From Globisporangium splendens (Eukaryota; Oomycota; Peronosporomycetes; Pythiales; Pythiaceae), in the NCBI GenBank assembly GCA_006386115.1, contig VFIW01000056.1:62001-126000 (forward strand): a DNA stretch of 64,000 nt, given 5' to 3'. Below the pieces are notes generated by a model. That model was not told the origin of the DNA. It saw only the letters and a program-made list of their open reading frames with translations, and did no database searches. The number at the start of each line of letters is the position of its first letter. The stretch's first letter is position 1. This document shows, piece after piece, positions 53,273 to 62,799 of the stretch. The position numbers were made by a program, and so were the translations under genes.

Positions 53273-53950
53273 TCACCTGCACGTCGGGTCCACGACCTTG
53301 CTCAGGATTTCGTACGACGCGCTGTTGTCGCCACTCGCGCTCGGCGACGTCTCGTCCACGGCGAAGCCCATCTTGTCGCGGTAGAACGCCATGGCCGACG
53401 CGTTCGCCTTGAACACCGTGAGCACCACGAGCTTCATGCGCTGCCGGCGCGCCACGAGCAGCAGGATCTGCATCAGGAACTTGCCGAGGCCCTTGCGCTG
53501 CATGCGCGCGACCACCTGGATCTCATATACGTACAGCACCTCGACGTCGTCGTCGTCCACGAACCGGAAATGCACGAACCCGGCAATGGTTTCCTTGCCA
53601 TCACTATCACTAGTCTCATTGTCATATGCGATGAGGTACCGCGCTTCTGGCTCAAAGAGCTCCTGGCGCTTGGCGGCGGCGTCGTAGCCCCAGTCCGAGG
53701 TCTCGTACTGCTGCCGCATGTTGGCCTCAAACAGCGCGACGATCTCGCTCTTGGTCGCGTCGTCCAGCTGCGACGCGTGCACATTCGCGATCCGCGCGTC
53801 CACGCCATTGCGCGCGAAGCTCGTGAATGACGGGAAGTCGACGAGCACGTCGGCGACGGCGTTCGCTTCCGCGAGCACGCGTGCCAGCGGCGTCAGTGGC
53901 GCCAAGGACGCCGCGGACTTGGCCTTGGTCTTCTTGCTCTTCTTGGCCAT
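53273..53950 (-). CDS. NAA40: N-alpha-acetyltransferase NAA40 (NatD)-like
   Basis: A single exon of 225 residues from ATG 53950. A Lys/Ala-rich N-terminus (MAKKSKKTKAKS) precedes the family's N-terminal segment and a GNAT fold. Visible features are NMRQQYETSDWGYD (the conserved M-x-x-x-Y-x-x-S-x-WGW-like motif), IAGFVHFRF, the paired strands VLYVYEIQV, the acetyl-CoA loop QRKGLGKFLMQ (Q/R-x-x-G-x-G), VVLTVFKANASAMAFYRDKMGF and a closing Y-E-I-L-S strand. NAA40 acetylates the N-terminal serine of histones H4 and H2A on ribosomes and in the nucleus. Length is that of the family (about 235). It is divergent from the unknown gene at 54303. Confidence 0.92.
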   Translation of the reverse strand: MAKKSKKTKAKSAASLAPLTPLARVLAEANAVADVLVDFPSFTSFARNGVDARIANVHASQLDDATKSEIVALFEANMRQQYETSDWGYDAAAKRQELFEPEARYLIAYDNETSDSDGKETIAGFVHFRFVDDDDVEVLYVYEIQVVARMQRKGLGKFLMQILLLVARRQRMKLVVLTVFKANASAMAFYRDKMGFAVDETSPSASGDNSASYEILSKVVDPTCR

Positions 53951-54302
53951 GGTTGTTGGTTCAGATTGGCACAAAGCTGATGTTGGAGCCAGCAAATAGA
54001 AGTCCGCTAGTGGAAGCAACATACAATTTTCAAGTAAAAGTGCCGGTATGTATCGGTATTTTGACTGGTTTTATTGAGTTTAAGAATAGTAGTCCGTATT
54101 GAATTGGTAGTTTATGGTAATATCTTACTCCAGTACATCTAAAATGGCGCCAAAACTCTTGATTGCCAAAAATAGAACCCATCCAACTGAGAATGGCTAC
54201 ACGCAACTGAAGTTGATGCGTCTCAGGCACAATGGCAGCACGTCATATACGACGACGCTAAGCATTTAACAAGCGCGCAACGTGGTGGCACAGACGAACA
54301 AT
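53951..54302. promoter_or_regulatory. Divergent NAA40 / unknown-gene promoter
   Basis: 352 bp between divergent starts, AT-rich in the middle. No specific site was assigned. Confidence 0.4.
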
Positions 54303-55028
54303 ATGCGCGTGTGCTACGCAGAGGAAGGCTTCGTGACCCTGGGACCGCAGCTCCGGTTCAAGAAGAACATGTTCCAGGGGCTCGTGATGCAGCTCGCATC
54401 AGTAGCCCAGGTTCCCCAGCTGGTGCCGAATATGAAACAAGTGCCGCGGCTGCGGAAACTCCAGACTTTTCCACACGCGCTTCGAATACGATCGAGCAGT
54501 AGTAGAGCCAGTAGCAGCGGATCCAATGTGGGATGCCCCGAGGTCGATGGCGACGAGCAGGTACCTTCCCAGTGCAAGAACCCGTGCTATCGAGCCTCGG
54601 AAGACTCAGGCATCCATGAGAACTGGGAGGATGACGGAGAGATGGGTGTGGGCGACCGCTTACTGCACCTTTTGCAGCGCTGGCAGGTGGAGAACGTCGT
54701 GCTGCTCGTCGCACGACAGGATGACAGTCTCTGCGGCCGCCTGATCGGTGCCGAGCTCTTCAAGCTTATGCTCGAAGCCGCCAAGCTCACGCTCGAGCAG
54801 TACTACATGGAGAACACCAAGACCTCGGACGCAGCCAAGATGGAGCTCATGACGACTGCCGCATCGGAGTCGACACCTGGAGGACCATATCAGCCGCTCT
54901 CGGCACGGCGTCAAGAGGAGCAGAAGCAGCAGCATGTCGCGGTCTGCTTCATGACCAGCGATACGATCCCATCGTGGCCAGTCAAGCACCATCCAACGTC
55001 GGACGGTGGTGGTCACAAGGGAGTGTGA
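54303..55028 (+). CDS. Hypothetical protein, possibly 5' part of a broken larger gene
   Basis: An open frame of 242 residues from the first ATG (MRVCYAEEGFVTLGPQ); the frame also extends 21 nt upstream without an ATG. Content: a Pro/Val segment with VAQVPQLVPNMKQVPRLRKL, a Ser-rich linker, and a helical region with GDRLLHLLQRWQVENVVLLVARQ and LIGAELFKLMLEAAKLTLEQYYME. It has no domain I recognise. The frame stops at TGA 55026-55028. Within 70 bp a different frame on the same strand takes on dynein-stalk character (next entry), so the two may once have been one gene. No clean GT-AG intron bridging them was found. Confidence 0.5.
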   Translation: MRVCYAEEGFVTLGPQLRFKKNMFQGLVMQLASVAQVPQLVPNMKQVPRLRKLQTFPHALRIRSSSSRASSSGSNVGCPEVDGDEQVPSQCKNPCYRASEDSGIHENWEDDGEMGVGDRLLHLLQRWQVENVVLLVARQDDSLCGRLIGAELFKLMLEAAKLTLEQYYMENTKTSDAAKMELMTTAASESTPGGPYQPLSARRQEEQKQQHVAVCFMTSDTIPSWPVKHHPTSDGGGHKGV

Positions 55029-55089
55029 CGGAGCCGGATCAACCATTTCCTGAACTGGAAAGCGGCCTCATCCAACGGCTCAAAGCTCT

Positions 55090-55857
55090 CGAAGGAGCCT
55101 CAAGTGACCATTTCGATTGGCGTGAACCAGGACGACTACCAGACTCCAGACGAGAGTGAAGGAGACACGTCGGATGTGATCTATGCTTCTGGTGGCATCG
55201 AGTGGTTGAAAATTTCCCGCGGCGAGCTCCTGGAGCTGAAAAGTATCCGTGTCTCTGTCAAAGAGCTCCATTATCTCTTCATGTGTCTCGTCATCTTGCT
55301 CAAGAAGCCGCAAAAAAAATCGTCAAGGACAAGCCGACCCCAAAGATGCACGAAGAGTTCACGCCCGCAGTCTTTTCGTGGATGAGATGCAGAGATATCC
55401 TGCAGCAGTCGCATACGTGGACTGAGCGTCTGCGGGGCTTGCATGGCACCGATCTGATAAAATCTCAGGTCACTGCACTGCGCGCGATCTCCCAGGAACC
55501 GTCATTCAACGAGGCTGCGTTCATTCGCATTTCCGTTGCGAGTGTCAAGATCTTCACGTGGCTGCAGCGGCTTCTGGACGAGTACGACGAAATGGAACTC
55601 GGATTGCTGCGCGACCAGGGTCCGCAGGTGCTGCCCACTGCCATGGATGCTTCTTCCTCGTCGCTTTCGCTCTCGAAACAACGATCTCCTAATGGGAAAC
55701 AAGCGCATTTGCAGCCACGACCACCGCCAGTAGCAGCGTCTGCTTCTCACAGTAACGACGATGAACAGCGGCTCGCGAATGAGTTCTACCGCCACGCATC
55801 AAAGCCCCCAAAGACGAAAATTGTGGATCCAGGACGACTCTTTCTCTCAACGAGGTA
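55090..55857 (+). pseudogene. Dynein heavy-chain stalk-like fragment, frameshifted
   Basis: From about 55093 one frame reads VTISIGVNQDDYQTP and then IEWLKISRGELLELKSI..HYLFMCLVILLKK, matching the dynein heavy-chain stalk segment (A-L-x-x-L..ELKS-x-x-x-P..v-x-x-LL). At an A8 run (55312-55319) the similarity moves to another frame: FSWMRCRDILQQSHTW, EPSFNEAAFIRISVASVKIFTWLQRLLDEYDE, corresponding to the W..lL..p.F..L and final coiled-coil part of the stalk. Microtubule-binding and motor (AAA) parts are absent. The last codons run into a perfect donor-like GAG|GTAAGT (55855), whose TAA serves as stop. Either a sequencing indel in the A8 run or a true pseudogene explains the frame change. Confidence 0.55.
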
Positions 55858-55988
55858 AGTGAAAACGAAACGCAACGAACAAATTTATACAAAATATACT
55901 TCATATTATGCCTTTGCATAATGGAGATATCAAATTCAAATTGCATTTGCCTCTGCGCGTGTTAGGAGACAGAAAGCTTTGAATCCCG

Positions 55989-57967
55989 TCAGACGGATCG
56001 TGTTTCGCGCACTTGGCGTTCGATTTTCTTGCGAATCTCGTCCACGGGAGATGAATTGTCCTTTGGTTTGGCAATCTGGACAAAATAACAAACACACAGA
56101 CACAAATTAGAATTTGGAGATCACTCACGTGCGCTGAGTCTACCGAGAGCAACGAATATCGTGCCAGGAACGTCGTGGTGAGCAGCGAGAACGCGAGGAT
56201 TGCGTAGACGAAGATATTGTACTCCCAGAAGAAGCTCATGCCCTGGAGGTAGTGGATCTGGTTTCCCATCATCGTTCGGATCGACGTGAGGCGGCCGTAG
56301 TCCTGAAACGCTTGGTCACAGAACTGTACGACCGGGATGGAACACGAGAGCACGAGGCCGAGGTTGAAGAGCATCGAGTTCATGCACATGCCGTGCAGTT
56401 TCATCGGGCGCAGCGCAAAGCAGAAGCAGCGCATACCGAACTTGAAGCACCCTTTCACAGCGCACGCGAGCAGGCACGAGCTGAAGATGCCGACCGAGGT
56501 CGTCCCGAATAGCGGGAACCACTGGTCAAACCAGATGAAATACGTGTTAAGGAACGGCACGAGCGGCACCGGCGGAAGCATATACAATCCAATGTGGAAC
56601 ATCCAGATCGCGCTCACGAACGCGGCGATGCACCCGAGAATGAGCTTGAACACTGCGACCAGCGGGTTGTAGTTCTTGTAGTCTTCGTGGCAGAGCTTGA
56701 GCTCTTCCATGTCGCTCTCGAGCAGGTACACCGACTGCTTGAACTTGCTCAGCGTGACGAAATCCAGGCGCTTCTGCTTCTTGCGCTCCCAGGACGACTT
56801 GTTCGTGCCCTGGCCAGGTCGTTCCACGGACGCCTTGATGGATTTTCCTAGCTCGATGAGCTCTAACGACCGCTTCTGGATGCAAAGCTGTTATAGCAAA
56901 TACACATTCAATGTCTGGCAATTCTCTATAGCAAGAAATTGGCCATGATTTCAAACCTTTTAGTGCGCGCAGACATCGGTCGAGACGAACTTTGGTCGAT
57001 GCGCAAAGGACCTGAAACAGATGAAGCCACACGTGAGCAACGTTAATGGCGATCTTGGCACTGCTTCATCAAGAAATGCAAACAAACTCACAAAACCAAG
57101 TCCAACGGCAGCGCAACGTGGCTGATGCCGCAGAAAATGCAAAATCCGAACCACCCGATAAAGCTCACGAGCCCCGTGATGCAGACTGGGAAGGACACGT
57201 CGAGCGTGACTTTGATGCCCTGCACGGGGATGAGCGCCGCGTTGGCAATCTCGTCGGTGGCCAGCATCGCGCCGTCCGTGTAAGCGTGGAAGCTGCGACT
57301 GGGTGAGAGCGAGTTGACCTCGAGCGCGCGCATGGGGATGTGGCTCTTGGACACGGTCACGTAGAGCACGACGAAGAGCGCGATCGCGACGGCCAAGGTG
57401 GTGATCTCCATCTTGAGCGTCTCGAGCCACTGCGCGTTGCCCGCGCTGTCGTCGCCGTCGTCACCCTCGTAGTAGTACATCGAGTACGGCAGCAGCATGA
57501 CGATGATGACGATGATCGACATGAACACGATGAGCCAGAGTACGTCCATGTTGATGTTGCCGCACGCCGTGTTCCAGCCTTCCTTGCACCCGATCGCCGA
57601 CGAATTGTTGGCCAAAAGAAATGCAATCAAAGGTCTGTTCGCTTTGGTCATGGGTACAAGAGAGAGAAATGGCGTGGGCACACACCACATCCAGCGGCAG
57701 CAGCAGCACGCAGCACTCAGCAAACCAAAGATCTGCAGTAACAAGACGAAAATGAACACGAGCTTGCCTGTAAACCACACCCAGACGCGTCCAATAGACA
57801 ACGCTGACAATGCGAGAAGGAGAGGCACGCACCACGAGAGCCTTGGGGAAGTACGCCGTGTTCTTATCGTCGTCGTGCTGGAAGTAGACGAGGATGTAGA
57901 TGTTGCCGATGAGCAGCGCGATCGTCATGACGACAATGATGACGATCAGGAACCAGTCGACCGACAT
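55989..57967 (-). CDS. LMBR1-like multi-pass membrane protein
   Basis: Multi-exon. The ATG at 57967 opens exon 1 (57967-57833), one membrane helix (FLIVIIVVMTIALLIGNIYIL). A very short exon near 57705-57736 probably supplies the family motif LLLPLDV. A long exon ends at 57092 and carries NNSSAIGCKEGW, MDVLWLIVFMSIIVIIVMLLP and GWFGFCIFCGISHVALPLDLV. An exon with FAHRPKF begins near 57012, an exon runs 56875-56129 (four or more helices) and the last is 56075-55989. The splices around the short exon and after FAHRPKF are not certain because no strong donors fit. LMBR1/LMBD proteins are nine-helix endosomal or plasma-membrane proteins (lipocalin receptor, vitamin B12 export). The tail here is a charged cytosolic helix. 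It is convergent with the dynein-like fragment, about 130 bp apart. Confidence 0.82.
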
Positions 57968-58834
57968 GGTGGTGCGCGGGTGTGACGCCTGAGCCAAAAT
58001 CAGGCTCCGAGTGCTTGAGGCAGAAGGGAGTCAGGCGCGTGTTGAAGGTGGAGGAATGCAGTCCGTTTCGAGCGACTCGCGTCATTTTCGTTTGCGGTTC
58101 TGCCACGTAAATAGACATTTTCTGATATAAATACCCCGAAAAAACGGACGCACATGAAGAAGAAATTAGTGCCGCTGTTCCAATTGGGCTGGCGCTACTG
58201 CTTTAGTGAACGTGCATGCAGTGAGAACCAACACTACGTCAGTACACAGACGCTTGCACTCCTTACAATTGTGCGCCATCAAAGACGAACATGCACACGA
58301 AGATAATGCTCACTGAACCTATATAATCGTGTTGCATGCGTGCTGAAGCGTTCGATGCACGTACAGACTTTGCATAAAGAGCAGGAGCTAATGCGTAGGA
58401 ACAAATTTGCGTATTGGATGGGCCTCAGAAGGTTCTGTCGAAGCACTGCGGCCACGACGTGTCGAAGCCGCTCATGCAGTAATTGGACATTGGATTTGTG
58501 GATCATCACAGGCAGCCACCATCATCATTTCTACAATACAAACACACATATACGCATATAGACACAGGAGACACATTTGCGTTCAGCAGGCTCGTGAAAA
58601 GAGATGCTCGCTTGCTCGTGAAGAACGCTCGTGTTCAAATGAAACGCTGAAGCTCATTTTGGCACTTGACATCTGGTGAGGAGGGGCAAATTGATTGGTT
58701 CCTAAGGCATCTTAACGACAACTCTTCGAGAAGGAGCTTGCAATTCATTGAGCAGTCCACAATTAAATGAATTGTACAACTATCACACCAAAACTCTATT
58801 AAAAACCCTGCTTTTATTATAACCCCATGCATCC
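57968..58834. other. Intergenic between LMBR1 gene and Crypton-like element
   Basis: 867 bp containing the LMBR1 promoter and the 5' flank of the recombinase gene. Terminal repeats of the mobile element were not identified here. An AACCCCATGCATCCATGCGGTTAAACCG stretch just before the recombinase start contains short palindromes (58820-58850). Confidence 0.5.
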
Positions 58835-60085
58835 ATGCGGTTAAACCGCATAACCCCAGTCTTGATGTGGGGAAAATGTATTGATAGGACGAATTTGTCG
58901 GAACGTTTCTACCCACTGTTTCTATTTTTGTGCATGAATAAGGGGAGCAAGCGGGGACAAAAACAACAAAAAAGAAAGGCAATGGAACAGCTAGATGCTG
59001 CAGTGAACGAAGTGTTTACTAGCACAACAGCACCCTCCACACGAACTGTTTACATCGGGGCTATCGCGCGATTTGTTGCGTGGATCTGGTCCCACAACCA
59101 GTCTTCCCATTTACTCGCTGAATCGTTTGTCGCTGCCGCAAAAGAGGAAGGATTCAACGACGCATTTGTTCGATTGTGGCTTCAGCGCATCCCATTTCAG
59201 AGTCCTATCCGGCTCGATGCGTTGACGCATCAGGGTTTCTGTCGATTTCTCGTTGCGCAGCGAAAAGGGGATGGCTCCGACTATAGCAAGTCTGTTTTGG
59301 GGACGCTTCGCTCCGGTTTAGTCTATCTGCACACATTGTGTGGTGTCCACCTTGATACAGAGTTCGCGGCACGCTTGGCGATATTTTACAAAGGCATCAA
59401 GTACAAGGTGACACGGCATCGCCAAGATACAAACACTCGGCTAACGGAGGGCAAAGAACCCTTTACTTTCTCACTGTATCGAAAGCTAGCCAAGTTGATG
59501 CTCCAAGACGAAGGAAGGGACAGCATTTTTACGCGACTCTTTCTCGTCGTCAGCTGGAACCTCATGTGTCGCGCTGCCAACACTGAAGCCATTCGTCTAA
59601 CTCACGTTACGTGGAAAGAGAACGCTCTAGCTGTCAAGTTTAGCCACACGAAGAATGGCCAAGAAGGTGACCGCCCGGGTGGTGCGCGTCATGTTTATGC
59701 CAATCCTGTTATCCCTGAGGTGCGCCCAATACTTGCGCTTGCAGTCTACTTTGCAGTCTTTGGGATATCAGGTAATGGGAAGATTTTTCCTGGCGGCAAT
59801 CAATACGACAGATATACCAAAGCGCTGAGGCGAGTAATGGGGCAGAATGGCGCGATATCCGAACTAAGTGGAGCGGGATTGTCTCCTTCTGATTTTGGAT
59901 CACACTCAGCAAGAAAAGGTGCAGCGACGTTTGCTAGTAGCTGCTCTACCTCTGGGCCATCTGCAGCGTCAATTTGCCTCCGAGCTGGTTGGAGTCTTCC
60001 GAGTGTACAAAACACATACGTGCGATATAAAGTTGCTGGTATAACGGGTCGACCGTTACGCTGGCGTACACGTGTGCGTCCGTGA
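58835..60085 (+). mobile_element. Crypton-like tyrosine recombinase, intact frame
   Basis: An intact frame of 416 residues from ATG 58835; a second ATG at 58934 starts the basic segment MNKGSKRGQKQQKRK, possibly a nuclear signal, and is the likelier start. The C-terminal half carries the tyrosine-recombinase residues: R246 (MCRAANTEAIRL), the H-x-x-R box at 357-360 (SHSARKG) and the nucleophile Y395 (NTYVRYK). The N-terminal half is an all-helical SAM-like core-binding domain (PSTRTVYIGAIARFVAWI). Stand-alone eukaryotic tyrosine recombinases without reverse transcriptase are Cryptons; oomycetes carry a Crypton group. DIRS-type elements would have a reverse transcriptase next to it, and none is seen on this side. 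All catalytic residues are present, so the copy could be active or recently inserted. Confidence 0.75.
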
Positions 60086-60392
60086 GGAAGCGCGCAGTTA
60101 GGTGTCACACTTAACTGGGTTTGTATAGAACTTAGTATAGGACCAGAGAAAGTTGGTCCCAATACTGCAGCGATCGTTCTAGTATGAGGAAAGAATGAGA
60201 GTGTTTTTATTTTGTGTGCTTATGTCGAGCGGTCTGGCTAGACCGCGAGTAAAACCTAAAACCTTATGCAAACCCCTAATTGTTGGTTGGGAGAATTCCT
60301 ACTGTTTTCCTGAGACCTGATTTGTAAGGGTCGACGGTACCATGATGGTACAATGTACCAATATTTCGGTATATCGGAATGTTGGTAGATGA
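60086..60392. other. Junction between Crypton-like gene and copia fragment
   Basis: 307 bp with no gene. Small palindromes (GGACCAGAGAAAGTTGGTCC near 60139; GGTACC..GGTACA..TGTACC near 60339-60360) may be element ends, but no matching copy was found on the other side of the recombinase. Confidence 0.45.
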
Positions 60393-61355
60393 TTACGACA
60401 CCTTTAGGAATCGCGTCGCACACATCAAGTGCATGAGTGCACCGACAGCTTCACGGTAGGGCACATCAGCAGCAGGCGCTTGGTTTTCATCTTGCACCAA
60501 CTTCGCGCTGATGTCAACAGGGCTCGCCACAGGTTTGCAGTCTTGCATACCAAAACGCTTGAGGATGTCGTCGATGTAGCGCCGTTGGCACAAAGTCACA
60601 CCACCGTCTTCATGATCAACGAGCTCGATGCCGAGAACAAACTTGCACGCGCCACTGTCTGTCATCTCGAACCGTTTCTTGAGTTGGGACTTCGCTTCAG
60701 CAATCGGATCTGCCGAACTTCTGGTCACGATAACATCGTCCACGTACACGAGGAGCAGGACGCAATGGTTACCAGTGCGCTTGATGTAGAGGCACGGGTC
60801 GAACTTGGACACTTCAAAACCTGTTGAACGGACGTACTCGTCGAAGGTTTCATTCCATACGCGAGAAGCTTGTTTCAACCCATAGATCGACTTGAGGAGT
60901 TCCAAGCAGTCAAAATCCGCTTCAACTTCCATGCCTTCCGGAATAAGGATGTACACGAGCTCCTTCATTTCATCATACAAGAAGGCTGTCACCACATCGA
61001 GTTGATCGACGGGCCATCCAAACAACTTTGCCAATCCGATCACCATTCGAAGAGTCACATACTTGACCACTGGCGCAAAAGTCTCGGTGTAGTCAATGCC
61101 GTATTTTTGCTTGAATCCTTTCGCGACGAGTCGAGCCTTGTATTTGTCGATCGTTCCATCCGCGTTGCGTTTGATCTTGAACACCCACTTGGTGCCAATC
61201 GCACGTTGGCCGTTCGGTAGCTTCGCACCACGGAACACACCGCGGAGTCGCATCGACTTGAGCTCAGCACGAATCGCGCTTCACCAATGAATTTGGTCGG
61301 GGCCGTTCACAGCTTCTTGGAATGTCGTTGGTTCAGACAACTCGCGAACTTCGAC
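60393..61355 (-). pseudogene. Truncated Ty1/copia reverse transcriptase with in-frame stop
   Basis: On the reverse strand a copia-type reverse transcriptase runs from 61355 to about 60410: the entry motif FQEAVNGPDQIHW, then GTKWVFKIKR, ARLVAKGFKQ, YTETFAPVV, QLDVVTAFL, GLKQASRVWNETF and the catalytic YVDD box (LLVYVDDVIV). An in-frame TGA at 61283-61281 interrupts it just after the tryptophan of the entry motif. At the 3' side similarity stops abruptly after CATR, and RNase H is absent. At the 5' side it is cut by the LTR of the gypsy element. Integrase and Gag are not seen in this window. The copy is dead, and its orientation is opposite to the gypsy element. Confidence 0.88.
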
Positions 61356-61742
61356 TGTAATGGGGCCTCCCATTACATGGGTTCCCGGGTCAGGAGAGTG
61401 TGGGTTTTCTCCCACATGGGTTTTACCACCTCTTCCGAACCCACCCACGTCGTACAGTTGGAGACACATCAATATGTGTCACTCATGAACACTGTACGTA
61501 GCCATTTGCATATTAGCCAATAAGACTAAGCCGTTAAGATTTAATCCCATTGGATGAGAGTCGGACTGGACATCTGATTATCTACCAATGAGAGACACCG
61601 TAGGTTTCAGTCACTACGATTGCATGTTAGCACTTTAACGTTTCAATTCACTTCTCAATTTGCACGGTAACGCGCAAAGCTCCCTTCCTTTCACCTGCGC
61701 TTCCTCAACGCACGTGTACGCCGTGTAACAAGTCCCGTTACA
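61356..61742 (+). repeat. 5' LTR of Ty3/gypsy element
   Basis: 387 bp beginning TGTAATGGG and ending CCCGTTACA, so the ends are TG..CA with an inverted TGTAA/TTACA pair. It lies directly between the broken copia frame and the gypsy Gag. The two bases after it are followed by TGGTAGCACTTAG, a plausible primer-binding site since it starts TGG. The candidate target duplication on the left is TCGAC (61351-61355). The 3' LTR is outside the window. Confidence 0.75.
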
Positions 61743-61792
61743 CCTGGTAGCACTTAGTGGTCCGTCCAACCACAGAGCGGGAGCCGTCAGTA

Positions 61793-62729
61793 ATGAGTAC
61801 TGACGAAGAACCGATGATGAATCTCGAACCCGCGGAAACCGCGAGTGCGACGATCAGCCGGGAGGATTGCCTCCACTTGAGTGATCTCGAGTGGAGTGCC
61901 TTCCAACGGATGAGGACGATCATCGGCGAAAAGGCCGTGTTTGCCATCCTTGCCACCCTGTCGCAGGATCAACATCGCCTCACGGCGATCGGGTTCCTGC
62001 AGAAGGAGGCAGAAGACCGTGGAAGAGAAGCAACCCGCGCAGGTACAGTTCCCACGACAAAAGCCTGTGAGGCTTGAAGTCGCGAAGTATGGCGGAGGAG
62101 ACAATGAGCCTCTCCTCCGATGGTTCGTCGAAATCGATGCCGCCATTCGCTCCGGGCAAATCTACGATCCGGAGCAACAGGTCGATTTCGCGATGTCCAA
62201 GCTCGCTGGGAGAGCCAAGAGCTGGGCATTTGGTCGCCGAATGGCCGACCATGGTTGTTTCTCCACACTTTCGGTGTTTAAAGGCGACATCCGTGCCGCC
62301 TTTGAACCACCAAAGTCGGAATTCCGTACTCGCACGGAATTTCTCGAAATCCGACAGGATAAACGCGATCTCCACGCGTATATCCAGCATGCTCGATACT
62401 TGGTATCAAGTATCGTGTCTGAGCCAATCGACATGGCGACGCAAGTCGCCACGTTCATGAAAGGTTTGGTGGATGGTCCCGTCAAGACCTACCTATTCCG
62501 GGAATACCCGGAAACGCTAGAGCAAGCAATCGCTCTGGCGCTTCAGGAAGACTTTAGCGCGAAGCAAGCACGGCTTCACGCGTTCCCCTACCGTGTCGCG
62601 CAGTTCCGGCACGCGAGACCTCCTCCACGTTACAGTGGATCCGAACCAATGGGTCTCTCGTTGGTTCAAGCTTCGGCGGCTCCGAAGAGACCCGTCGACA
62701 AGCGCAAGCTGCGGTGCCACCGCTGCTAG
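61793..62729 (+). pseudogene. Gypsy Gag, frameshifted, stop inside the zinc knuckle
   Basis: The first ATG (61793) starts MSTDEEPMMNLEP. Its frame keeps Gag-like helices to about 62015 (ILATLSQDQHRLTAIGFLQ) and then fails. A second frame takes over with the retrotransposon Gag core: EVAKYGGGDNEPLLRWFVEI, IDMATQVATFMKGLVDGPVK, LEQAIALALQEDFS. This ends at the zinc knuckle, where a TAG (62727-62729) sits two codons inside the C-x2-C-x4-H-x4-C motif: CHRC, stop, then KLGHFQYEC. The Gag binds element RNA and forms particles in the cytoplasm. Two lesions are therefore visible. The shift is +1 and could instead be a sequence error. Confidence 0.78.
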
Positions 62730-62799
62730 AAACTGGGGCACTTTCAATACGAGTGCCGAGCGGCGCAGCCCGCTCCCCGCGTCCGAGACACACATCGGA

